Assembly (NCBI GenBank): GCA_900554225.1
Contig: USGH01000112.1
Coordinates: forward strand, 1 to 7,830
Direction: 5' to 3'
DNA from: an uncultured Eubacteriales bacterium
Lineage (GTDB): Bacteria > Bacillota > Clostridia > Oscillospirales > CAG-272
Length of the DNA stretch: 7,830 nt
Position numbers and translations under genes: made by a program. Below the pieces are notes generated by a model that was given only the letters and a program-made list of their open reading frames with translations, searched no databases and was not told where the DNA came from. This document shows, one piece after another, positions 1 to 6,449 of the stretch. Numbering within the stretch: the first letter of the stretch is position 1; every line of letters begins with the position of its first letter.

Positions 1-1221
1 TTGCGAGAATTGGCGCACGCGGGCAAGGAAATAAAGAAACTCACTCCGCGCCACACTGGAGGTCGTGACCAGGGTGCAGCTGCCGAGGATCCGCTCCCCC
101 ATCAGTACCGTGATCGTCCCCGCTTCCTCTCCCGTGGCAATCGGCGCGTCCATGGTGTCCGCATACGTGTTGTAGCTGTACCGGATGTCCCTCTCGACGT
201 CTACCGTGGTCGGCAGGTATACCTCAATGTTCTCCGAGGGTACCAGCGTCACATAGTCGAGCGTGGACGACAATCGCACCGGCAGCTCGCAGATGATCCG
301 GTCGGCGGACAGCACCTCTATGTAATCGTAATTCTGGAACGCCCACTCGAACAGCTTGATGGCGTTCACGTAGCTGTAGATCGCCCCGTCCTCCTCGTCC
401 GCGCCCATCACGATCGCGAGATAGGACAGCCCCGTGGACGATTCCTCCGCCGTCGCACAGATCGCGTACCCCCCCTGCGTCGTCCCGCCCGCGTTCATGC
501 CCGTCGCACGCGGATAGGGATAGTTTACATTGTAATATTTCGACAGGAGGCAGTTCCGGTTGTAGATGTTCCGGTAATCGCTCAGATTCGTCGCCTCCAT
601 CACGTACTTCGGCGTGGACACGATCTCCATGAACAGCGGCAGCGTATAGGCGTACTTCGCAATGATCGCCGTATCCGCCACCGTCGTCACCATCGCGTCG
701 TTGTGCATCCCCGTCGGATTCGCGTAGTACGTATCGTAGGCTCCCAGCGTATTCGCCTTCTCGTTCATCCTCTCGACAAACGCCTCCACCGACCCGCAAG
801 CCGCATAGGCAAGCACCATCGCCGCATCGTTTGCGGAATTGACGAGCATCGCGTACAGAAGCTGCTCTACGGTCACAACCTCACCCGCCAGCAGACCGAC
901 GTTGTTCCCCGCCACCTTCGAGAGCATCTCCGCGGTGATCGTCACCTGCCTGGACAGATCGTCCCCCAATTCCTCTATCGCCACGATGCCCGTCATCAGC
1001 TTCACCGTGGAGGTGGGATAGACCCGCTCATCCGCGCCAACGCTGTACAGGACCTCGTCATTTTCAAAATTGTATAAATATGCGCCAATGCAGTGATCGA
1101 TCACCGGCATCGCGCCGCCGTCCGTCTCCTCTGCACCGATCGGCAGCGACAGAAGCAGCAGCACCGCCGCAAGCAGAAGCGCGACTGCCGGGATCCCGGC
1201 GTGTTTATTGTTCTTCTTCAT
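1..1221 (-). CDS. D-alanyl-D-alanine carboxypeptidase-like penicillin-binding protein (PBP5/DacF family), 3' end outside window
   Basis: The family removes the terminal D-Ala from peptidoglycan pentapeptides outside the membrane. The 407 visible codons begin with a signal peptide: lysines at residues 2, 3 and 6, a hydrophobic core at about 10-27, and a probable cleavage site after IGA at about residue 30. The peptidase S11 domain follows. The SxxK box is STVK (Ser71, Lys74) and the SxN box is SAN (129-131). A PBP5 C-terminal beta domain fills about residues 300-400, and the membrane anchor would lie beyond the edge. The third box is abnormal: where the family has GxKTGxT this protein has GMNAGGT (241-247), so the KTG lysine and threonine are Asn243 and Ala244. 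The flanks (TQGGYAICATAE) align with the usual AGYCLVATAE. The start is forced, because the in-frame codon two before it is the TGA ending ribF. The gap is 3 bases, so translational coupling is likely. The family is certain; activity is not. Confidence 0.93.
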   Translation of the reverse strand, partial: MKKNNKHAGIPAVALLLAAVLLLLSLPIGAEETDGGAMPVIDHCIGAYLYNFENDEVLYSVGADERVYPTSTVKLMTGIVAIEELGDDLSRQVTITAEMLSKVAGNNVGLLAGEVVTVEQLLYAMLVNSANDAAMVLAYAACGSVEAFVERMNEKANTLGAYDTYYANPTGMHNDAMVTTVADTAIIAKYAYTLPLFMEIVSTPKYVMEATNLSDYRNIYNRNCLLSKYYNVNYPYPRATGMNAGGTTQGGYAICATAEESSTGLSYLAIVMGADEEDGAIYSYVNAIKLFEWAFQNYDYIEVLSADRIICELPVRLSSTLDYVTLVPSENIEVYLPTTVDVERDIRYSYNTYADTMDAPIATGEEAGTITVLMGERILGSCTLVTTSSVARSEFLYFLARVRQFSQ

Positions 1222-1224
1222 TCC

Positions 1225-2148
1225 TCATTCTGTTTTGCCATTTGACTGGTCTTTTTTCGCAAAATACCGCGCCGTTTCTTCCGCGTCATGCCCGATCTGC
1301 CTGGAAAGCGCGTCCAGACTGGGGAACCGGATCTCGCCGCGCAGATAGCGATACAGCGAAACCGCGATCCGGGCGCCGTAGAGATCCGCCGAACAGCCGA
1401 TGATGTACGTCTCGACCGTCACGTCGCCCGTATCGTTGTTCACCGTTGGGCGGGAGCCGATGTTGCACACGCCGGGCAGCTCGCGCATCGTATCGCCGTC
1501 CGGGAAACGCACCCGTGCCGCATAGATCCCCGATTTCGGCGCGACCTTCCCCGGCGTCAGGCGCAGATTCACCGTCGGGAACCCCAGCGTATGCCCAAGA
1601 TGCTAGCCATGCTCGACCACGCCGCGGATCGTGTACGGACAGGTCAGCATTTCCCGCGCCCGTTCCACGTCTCCCTCCGCGACAAGCTGGCGGATCCACG
1701 TGGAGGAGATGACGCACTCGTCCGATTCCATGGCGGGCAGTACGCGCACCGGAATCCCGGCTTCCCTGCCCCAGCGCGCGAGATCGTCCGCACCCGCGCC
1801 GCCGCGATAGCCGAATCGAAAATTGAAGCCGCACACCAGTCCCGCCGGGCGCAGCTTGCCGCACAGCTCCTCCCGGAAGAAGGCTTTGCCGTCCATCTCC
1901 CGCACTGCGTCAAATGCGGCAAAGCAGACCGTATCCGCGCCGGCTGCGTATAAAAGAGCTTCCCGTTCCTCCGGGGTGGTGAGCAGCTCCCGCGCCTTCG
2001 GCAGACTCCGGAAGGACCAGACCCCGACGTATCCGTTCTCCCCCGCCATTTCCCGCGCCGCGTTGAGGAGGACTCTGTGACCGCGATGGACGCCGTCGAA
2101 AAAGCCCAGCACCCATACGCCGCCGGGTCGTATTGTCGTTTTTTCCAT
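1225..2148 (-). pseudogene. ribF: Bifunctional riboflavin kinase/FMN adenylyltransferase, interrupted by an in-frame TAG
   Basis: RibF phosphorylates riboflavin to FMN (C-terminal kinase module) and adenylates FMN to FAD (N-terminal nucleotidyltransferase module) in the cytoplasm. Residues 1-170 are a good FAD synthetase module, with GFFDGVHRGH (15-24, the nucleotide-binding HxGH region), CGFNFRFG (106-113) and ISSTWIR (147-153). Codon 182 is TAG. Reading resumes in the same frame with HLGHTLGFPTVN (GFPT and PTxN kinase motifs), then GIYAARV, NIGSRPT, VETYIIG, DLYGARIAV and a normal C terminus, 307 residues in total, close to the usual length. The break is thus one nonsense codon with no frameshift. 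Restart at the GTG of Val193 would remove the PTxN threonine, so a split functional pair is unlikely. The start at 2148 is forced by the in-frame TGA of the gene before, three codons upstream; only a weak AGAAG precedes it. Alternatives are sequencing error, suppressed amber, or a decaying copy. Confidence 0.9.
1603..1605 (-). other. In-frame amber (TAG) codon inside ribF
   Basis: The minus-strand codons read GTG-GTC-GAG-CAT-GGC-TAG-CAT-CTT-GGG, that is V-V-E-H-G-stop-H-L-G. RibF homologues usually carry Lys, Arg or another residue here (pattern HGxxLGxxLGFPT), and AAG or CAG differs from TAG by one base. The stop falls at the start of the flavokinase beta barrel, so termination would leave a 181-residue FAD synthetase module alone. 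Confidence 0.9.
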
Positions 2149-2154
2149 ATCTTC

Positions 2155-3207
2155 TCAGTATACCTTCAGTGCAAATACCGGACATACGCCGGTGCAGTAG
2201 CCGCAAAGGACGCATTTTTCGGGATCGCAGACCGCGTGCTTCTGTGCCGCCTGCTCCGTGATCCCGGATGCCGCCGCGAACGCTTCCGTATGGTCATAGG
2301 GATTGTCGTCGCTCTCTGCTCTGCCGTCCGCCAGGGTAAGCGCACCCGCCGGACAGCGTCTGACACACGCCCCGCAGCCCTCGCAGTATTCCTCAATGTG
2401 GAGTCTTTTTTTCCGACCGATCGCCGCGGCAGCGGATTCCGGCACGTCCAGACCGGAGAACAGGGCAAGATTCGCGTCCACCTCCGCCTCCGACTGCATC
2501 CCGACCGCCACTGCGTCCACAAACGGCTTCTCCAGCACAAACCGGAACGCCTCCTTTGCCTGTCGGAACAGATGCCCGCCGCCGAGCGATTTCATCCCGA
2601 ACACGCCGCAGCCCCGGTCATGGAGCCTTGCAAGCGCGTCCGCCATATCGGATTCCGTCCCGTCCGCGATGCCGATGCCCGCCATATTGTACAGCGGATG
2701 GATCACATCGAGCGGCGTTCCCTCGTCTGCCAGGGTGAGCGCACCCTCCACGGCGGCAACATGGTGGGTAGAGATTCCGACCGCCCGGATCACCCCCCGT
2801 TCCCGCAGGTCAAACAGGGTATCGAGTGCCTCCCTGTGGCCGCGCAGGGTGTGGATGCTCTCCTGTTCGTGGAGCATAAAGATGTCGATATAGTCCCGGT
2901 CCAGCGCGCGTCTGGCTTCGTCCACGGCGGCAAGGGTCCCCGGTCGATCCCAGACGTATGCCTTGGACGAGATCACCACGTCGTCGCCATACTTTGCCTT
3001 TTGCAGACCGGCACGGATATGCGGGTAGTTCCGGTAATACTGCGCGGTATCGAGAAAATTCACCCCACGGTCAAACGCGTAGGCAAGGATCTCCCCGGCA
3101 CGCTCCGGACACAGATCCGCCTGCAGCGGGACTACCGTGAGCGACCCGATCGCCAGGCGTGATACCTTTTTCAGATGGGGGGATAGGGTACGATATTGTG
3201 TAAACAT
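2155..3207 (-). CDS. Aldo/keto reductase with C-terminal 4Fe-4S ferredoxin domain
   Basis: This is a 350-residue NAD(P)H-type oxidoreductase. The (beta/alpha)8 barrel covers about residues 1-265 and has the expected tetrad: Asp53 in NFLDTAQYY, a tyrosine at 57/58, Lys82 in ISSK and His113 in MLHE. Residues 270-350 form a bacterial ferredoxin-like module with two cluster motifs: Cys275, 278, 281 and 285 (CEGCGACVRRCP), and Cys332, 335, 338 and 342 (CVLCGYCTGVCP). AKR-ferredoxin fusions of this size are common in anaerobic Clostridia; the substrate cannot be read from sequence, and electron exchange between clusters and barrel is inferred. The ATG at 3207 gives the usual N terminus, but no good Shine-Dalgarno sequence lies before it. 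It is the first gene of a likely three-gene operon: its TGA is six bases before ribF and in the same frame. The 115 bases upstream hold only a GGCTT/AAGCC stem-loop and a weak TATAAA-like box. Confidence 0.93.
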   Translation of the reverse strand: MFTQYRTLSPHLKKVSRLAIGSLTVVPLQADLCPERAGEILAYAFDRGVNFLDTAQYYRNYPHIRAGLQKAKYGDDVVISSKAYVWDRPGTLAAVDEARRALDRDYIDIFMLHEQESIHTLRGHREALDTLFDLRERGVIRAVGISTHHVAAVEGALTLADEGTPLDVIHPLYNMAGIGIADGTESDMADALARLHDRGCGVFGMKSLGGGHLFRQAKEAFRFVLEKPFVDAVAVGMQSEAEVDANLALFSGLDVPESAAAAIGRKKRLHIEEYCEGCGACVRRCPAGALTLADGRAESDDNPYDHTEAFAAASGITEQAAQKHAVCDPEKCVLCGYCTGVCPVFALKVY

Positions 3208-3322
3208 AATTCTTAGACAGAGCTGCGCGGCTTTTCCGAAGAAGCCCGGCAGGAGCCTTTATACATATGGGTGGATGGCATGGGTTTGTATGGCTTGGGC
3301 TATCGTCGCCGGAAGCATCGGG

Positions 3323-3583
3323 TCATACGCCCAGATATTCTTTCAGCAGGGCGGCGATCAGCTCATAGCGGTCGATACGGCGGATCATGCTGCGGGCGTT
3401 TTTGTAGTTGGTGATGTAGGTCGGATCCTCGGTCAGGATATAGCCTACCAGCTGATCGATCGGCTGATGGCCCTTTTCCGTCAGCGCGTCATACACCGCC
3501 CGCAAAAGCTGCCGCCGTTCTCTGTCCCGGTCCTCCTCATGGATCGAGAACGTGATTGTTTTTTCCATATCATTCTTCTGCAT
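3323..3583 (-). CDS. ireB: IreB family regulatory phosphoprotein (UPF0297/DUF965)
   Basis: This is an 86-residue cytoplasmic protein matching the IreB family throughout: a short beta strand (EKTITFSI, 7-14), the core KGHQPIDQLVGYILTEDPTYI (about residues 37-57), NYKNARSMIRRIDRYELI, and a C-terminal LLKEYLGV. In Enterococcus faecalis IreB is a substrate of the Ser/Thr kinase IreK and affects cephalosporin resistance. The N-terminal threonines here (9 and 11) are possible phosphosites by analogy only. An AGAGAGGT Shine-Dalgarno sequence at 3591-3598, seven bases before the ATG at 3583, decides this start over the internal Met6. In many Firmicutes the gene sits between alaS and ruvX/yrzB; here it lies between glyA and the reductase, which is unusual. 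A TATATAAA box near 3616-3623 may be a -10 element, but no good -35 was found. Confidence 0.93.
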   Translation of the reverse strand: MQKNDMEKTITFSIHEEDRDRERRQLLRAVYDALTEKGHQPIDQLVGYILTEDPTYITNYKNARSMIRRIDRYELIAALLKEYLGV

Positions 3584-3639
3584 GATTTGTACCTCTCTTT
3601 TCCTGTTTTTCTACGTTTATATAGGGGAAAGCTGGGGGG

Positions 3640-3681
3640 AAAAGCGGGGAAAGGCAGCCGACCGAAGCGACCGTTCCCCGC
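3640..3681 (-). terminator. Probable rho-independent terminator downstream of glyA
   Basis: A perfect 8-bp stem, GCGGGGAA (3644-3651) pairing with TTCCCCGC (3674-3681), encloses a 22-base loop with its own CCG...CGG mini-stem. On the minus strand it is followed by TTTTCCCC, and on the other side by AAAA, so it could act in both directions. It starts 61 bases after the glyA stop and precedes the likely ireB promoter region. The T tract is short and the loop large, so the call is moderate. Confidence 0.55.
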
Positions 3682-3742
3682 GTTTTCATCATTCCCATCG
3701 TCCCTGCGGTTATTCTCTGAATAGCGGGTATTCTCTCAATCA

Positions 3743-4984
3743 TTATTCCTCGTACAGCGGATACGCAGCGCAGATTTCGGCAACTGCGGAGCGGATGCAG
3801 GCGGCGGAGGCGGGATAGTCCTTGGCGGCGAGTCCGATGAGGTGGGCAAGGGTCTGCATATCGGATTCGTTGAGGCCGCGGCTGGTCACGGCGGGGGTGC
3901 CGATGCGGATGCCGCTTGTGATAAACGGCGACTGCGGGTCGTTCGGGATCGCGTTTTTGTTCACCGTAATGCCCACCTCGTCAAGCCGATGCTCAAATTC
4001 CTTGCCGGTCAGATTGAACGGACGGAGATCGCACAGCATCAGATGGTTGTCCGTGCCGCCGGAGACCAGCGCAAAGCCCTCCGCAAGAAGCCCGTCCGCC
4101 AGTGTTTTCGCGTTCTTCACGATCTGCTCCTGATAGGTCTTGAACGACGGACGGAGTGCCTCGCCGAACGCCACCGCCTTTGCCGCGATCACGTGCATCA
4201 GCGGACCGCCCTGGGTACCCGGGAAGATCGCCTTGTTGATCGCCTTGCCAAATTCTTCCTTGCACAGAATCATGCCGCCGCGCGGTCCACGGAGCGTCTT
4301 ATGCGTCGTCGTGGTCACAATGTCCGCATACGGCACCGGAGACGGATGAAGTCCCGCGGCAACCAGTCCCGCGATGTGCGCCATATCGACCATGAAGTAT
4401 GCGCCGACCTCCCGCGCCACCGCAGCGATCCGCTCGAAATCGATGATCCGCGGATACGCCGACGCGCCCGCCACGATCAGCTTCGGATGATGCTCCCGTG
4501 CCAGCCGCTCCAGCTCGTCGTAATCGAGAATCCCGTCGTCGTTCACGCCGTAGGGGATGAAGTTATAGTACATTCCGGAGATGTTCACCGGGCTGCCGTG
4601 GGTCAGATGACCGCCGCACGCCAGGCTCATGCCGAGCACCGTATCACCCGGCTTCAGAAGTGCGAAATAGACCGCGGTGTTTGCCTGCGCGCCGCTGTGG
4701 GGCTGTACGTTCACAAATTCCGCGCCGAACAGCTTTTTCGCCCGCTCGATGGCGATCTCCTCCGCACGATCCACCACCTGACAGCCGCCGTAGTACCGCT
4801 TGCCCGGATAGCCTTCCGCATATTTATTCGTAAGAGGACTGCCCATCGCCAGCATGACCGCTTCCGACACGACGTTTTCCGACGCGATCAGCTCCAGTCC
4901 GTCCCGCTGCCGTTTCAGTTCATCCGCGACCACCGCACCGATTTCCGGATCCAGTGCGCAGAGCCGTTCAATTTGTGTTTTCAT
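3743..4984 (-). CDS. glyA: Serine hydroxymethyltransferase
   Basis: This PLP enzyme interconverts serine plus tetrahydrofolate with glycine plus 5,10-methylene-tetrahydrofolate, the main cytoplasmic source of one-carbon units. The 413 residues match the usual bacterial length and are intact. Visible landmarks are ELIASENVVS (31-40), NKYAEGYPGKRYYGG (53-67), NVQPHSGAQAN (92-102), the PLP-ring aspartate and adjacent His in MVDMAHIAGL (Asp200), and the Schiff-base lysine Lys229 in TTTTHKTLRGPRGG. IFPGTQGGP follows at 253-261. The ATG at 4984 is chosen because a GGAGG lies ten bases upstream (4995-4999) and the protein begins as homologues do. The frame stays open upstream to 5188, but that stretch includes the promoter and resembles no SHMT. 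It is probably transcribed alone from the promoter at 5040-5068, ending at the hairpin near 3680. Confidence 0.98.
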   Translation of the reverse strand: MKTQIERLCALDPEIGAVVADELKRQRDGLELIASENVVSEAVMLAMGSPLTNKYAEGYPGKRYYGGCQVVDRAEEIAIERAKKLFGAEFVNVQPHSGAQANTAVYFALLKPGDTVLGMSLACGGHLTHGSPVNISGMYYNFIPYGVNDDGILDYDELERLAREHHPKLIVAGASAYPRIIDFERIAAVAREVGAYFMVDMAHIAGLVAAGLHPSPVPYADIVTTTTHKTLRGPRGGMILCKEEFGKAINKAIFPGTQGGPLMHVIAAKAVAFGEALRPSFKTYQEQIVKNAKTLADGLLAEGFALVSGGTDNHLMLCDLRPFNLTGKEFEHRLDEVGITVNKNAIPNDPQSPFITSGIRIGTPAVTSRGLNESDMQTLAHLIGLAAKDYPASAACIRSAVAEICAAYPLYEE

Positions 4985-5015
4985 ATTCTTAGGTCCTCCG
5001 ACATTTTCAGATTCT

Positions 5016-5033
5016 GTGGGAAAAATCCCCCAC
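5016..5033 (-). other. Small stem-loop in the glyA leader
   Basis: GTGGG (5016-5020) can pair with CCCAC (5029-5033) around an eight-base A/T-rich loop, in the roughly 50-base leader between the predicted transcription start and the glyA Shine-Dalgarno sequence. With a five-base stem it could be incidental; nothing resembles a glycine, serine or tetrahydrofolate riboswitch. Confidence 0.25.
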
Positions 5034-5039
5034 GATACT

Positions 5040-5068
5040 ATTATACCAATTCTATCCCCATCGTGCAA
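5040..5068 (-). promoter_or_regulatory. Sigma-A-type promoter of glyA
   Basis: On the minus strand TTGCAC (-35, 5068-5063) and a perfect TATAAT (-10, 5045-5040) are separated by exactly 17 bases (5046-5062). The predicted start of transcription is near 5033, giving a leader of about 50 bases before the glyA ATG. The surrounding DNA is locally AT-rich within a GC-rich window. Confidence 0.8.
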
Positions 5069-5107
5069 GAGGATTCCCCGGATTTTTGCGAATTTTTCAC
5101 ATTCCGT

Positions 5108-5685
5108 CGGGACTTTGTCCCGCGGTCTATAGTTCTGACTTGCAGTCGGCGGATGTTCCGCGCGGCAGGTACGAGGATGCCTTGGCATCCAGTACCGAGC
5201 CGTGCGGCTTTGGCTAAACTTGCGGTTTCGGCTTGTTTGACTTGCAGTTGGCTTATGTTGTTTGCATTTTTATAAGGTAACGACGTTGGGCTTGGATCGT
5301 TGGTTTTTGCTTCTTCAATGAGGAATACCTCATCGCTCTTATAGATTTTATTGCTCCTTGCGGGGGCACCAAAGAGTGGGGACGGCGGGATTTGCGAATC
5401 CCTCCTTCCCCACCCTCTGGACTCCCCCCTTTCCAACCCTGGGGAATCGCTGCGGCGGGATATTGGGCTGCCGCGGGCTTATGCCAATATTGGAATCCGG
5501 TGTCCGGTGCGGACTTTTTGTCGCCACTTCGACGTGGTGTTTGGGTGCTTTGTGTTCGGCTCTGTATCGTTCGCATTTCAGACGGTCTTGTTTGGCTTGT
5601 ATCTTTCGTTTTTCATTATTGGGTGGAAAAAAGACGCTGTTTGTTTGGCTTTTACGCACGTTTTTGGGATTACCGCTGACCGCGA
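5108..5685 (+). repeat. Dispersed structured repeat, copy 1
   Basis: This gene-free stretch upstream of glyA aligns along almost its whole length with copy 2 on the other strand (6449-5862), and its first part with copy 3 (from 7577). Landmarks in order are: hairpin CGGGAC-TTT-GTCCCG (5108-5122); GACTTGCAGTCGGC (5137-5150); hairpin GGTAC-GA-GGATGC with loop CTTG (5168-5196); hairpin AGCCG-TG-CGGCT (5198-5209); hairpin AAAC-TTGCG-GTTT (5216-5228); GACTTGCAGTTGGC (5239-5252); hairpin ATGAGG-AATA-CCTCAT (5318-5333); TAGATTTTATTG; hairpin GGGATT-TGCG-AATCCC (5387-5402); then a less structured part ending in TTACCGCTGACCGCGA (5670-5685). Several overlapping short reading frames exist, but none has a convincing start with a ribosome site or a recognised domain, so I call no gene. 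Borders are where similarity to copy 2 stops. Confidence 0.85.
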
Positions 5686-5861
5686 CTATTGTGCCAATTT
5701 CGTTGGATGCAAGCCCATTTCACCAAATATGCCGGGTGTAAGAATATCGTAAAAAGGCGTTCGTGTAGCTTGTATTTCAAGAAAACGGGTATCCAATACA
5801 GTCTAAGTCTCTAACGATGCAGACTATCCTGTACCGTTTCCAGTCAAAAGAAACGCTCCAA
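5686..5861. other. Unassigned 176-base core between two converging repeat copies
   Basis: The two copies point at each other and lose similarity at both edges of this segment. It is more AT-rich than the genes. It holds no convincing reading frame, tRNA or promoter pair. The only structure noted is a weak AGTCT (5800-5804)/AGACT (5821-5825) stem with a 16-base loop. It could be the original target locus, or the centre of a composite element whose ends are the repeats. Confidence 0.4.
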
Positions 5862-6449
5862 TCGCGGTCAGCGGTAATTCAATAAAAGACTATAGCAAAA
5901 CATCACGTAGCCGCAGGCACGAACAGTCCATCCACCACCAATGAAAAACGAACGATCCAAGCCTACCGTGATTTTCTGAAACGCAAGCGATTTCAGCCCG
6001 AACACAAAGCACCCAAACGATATATCGAAGTGGGGACAAGCGACCTGCACCGGATACAAGCTGACTATATCCCTGTCAGCCGCGGCAGCAGTCATGCCCC
6101 GCCGCAGCGGATCCCCCAAGGGTTGGAAGGGTTAGAGTCCAGAGGATAGGGAAGGAGGGATTCGCAAATCCCGCCGTCCCTGTCCTTTGGTGCGCCGCAA
6201 GGCAACAATAAAATCTACAAGTGCGATGCGGTATTCCGCATTGGAGAAAGCCAATACAAACGATATAAGCCAAACGCAGTTTCCTTATAAATAACAAAGG
6301 AAATCAGCCAACTGCAAGTCGTAAATAGCCGTACCGCAAGTACAGCCGAAGCCGCGCGGCTCGGTACTGGATGCTGCCGCATCCTCGTACCTGCCACGCG
6401 GAAATACGCCGATTGCAGGTCAAAAATAGGGTGCCGGGACAAGTCCCGG
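5862..6449 (-). repeat. Dispersed structured repeat, copy 2 (inverted relative to copy 1)
   Basis: Read on the minus strand from 6449, this copy repeats the order of copy 1: hairpin CCGGGAC-TT-GTCCCGG (6449-6434); GACCTGCAATCGGC (6421-6408); hairpin GGTAC-GA-GGATGC with loop GGCA (6391-6363); AGCCG-CG-CGGCT; hairpin GTAC-TTGCG-GTAC (6343-6331); GACTTGCAGTTGGC (6320-6307); TTATTTATAAGGAA; hairpin ATGCGG-AATA-CCGCAT (6241-6226); TAGATTTTATTGTTGCC; GGGATT-TGCG-AATCCC (6172-6157); and the terminal TTACCGCTGACCGCGA (5877-5862). Over the 52 bases 6395-6344 it aligns with copy 1 without gaps and with six differences, five of them in predicted loops. The first hairpin starts on the base after the stop codon of the glycosyltransferase gene. 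No gene is called inside it. Confidence 0.85.
6422..6449 (-). terminator. Possible terminator at the 3' end of the glycosyltransferase gene
   Basis: Directly after the TGA (6452-6450) the minus strand forms the GC-rich hairpin CCGGGAC-TT-GTCCCGG (6449-6434), and TTTTT follows at 6426-6422. Eight bases separate stem and T tract, more than in a canonical intrinsic terminator. The hairpin is also the first element of repeat copy 2, so termination may be a secondary role. Confidence 0.4.

Noticed and set aside
1..1077. Long plus-strand open frame of 358 codons, rich in Arg and His
   Set aside because: It is the antisense shadow of the carboxypeptidase gene, which has a signal peptide and family motifs on the minus strand. 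The Arg/His-rich composition is typical of such shadows in GC-rich DNA.
1225..1572. Separate small gene restarting at the GTG of codon 193 of ribF
   Set aside because: It would begin inside the PTxN motif, losing the threonine needed for kinase function, and no ribosome binding site precedes it. One interrupted ribF explains the data better.
3711..3740. Terminator at GAATA-CCCGC-TATTC just after glyA
   Set aside because: The five-bp AT-rich stem has no T tract; the GC-rich hairpin at 3644-3681 is the better candidate.
4985..5188. N-terminal extension of glyA to an upstream ATG
   Set aside because: The extra 68 codons cover the glyA Shine-Dalgarno sequence and the TTGCAC-N17-TATAAT promoter and resemble no serine hydroxymethyltransferase.
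3842..5275. Plus-strand open frame of 477 codons opposite glyA
   Set aside because: Shadow of glyA. It runs across the glyA promoter and into the repeat, has no recognisable domain and is again rich in Arg and His.
5108..6449. Insertion sequence with terminal inverted repeats
   Set aside because: No frame between or within the repeats resembles a transposase, the inverted arms are each about 580 bases with only 176 bases between, and I could not identify target duplications.
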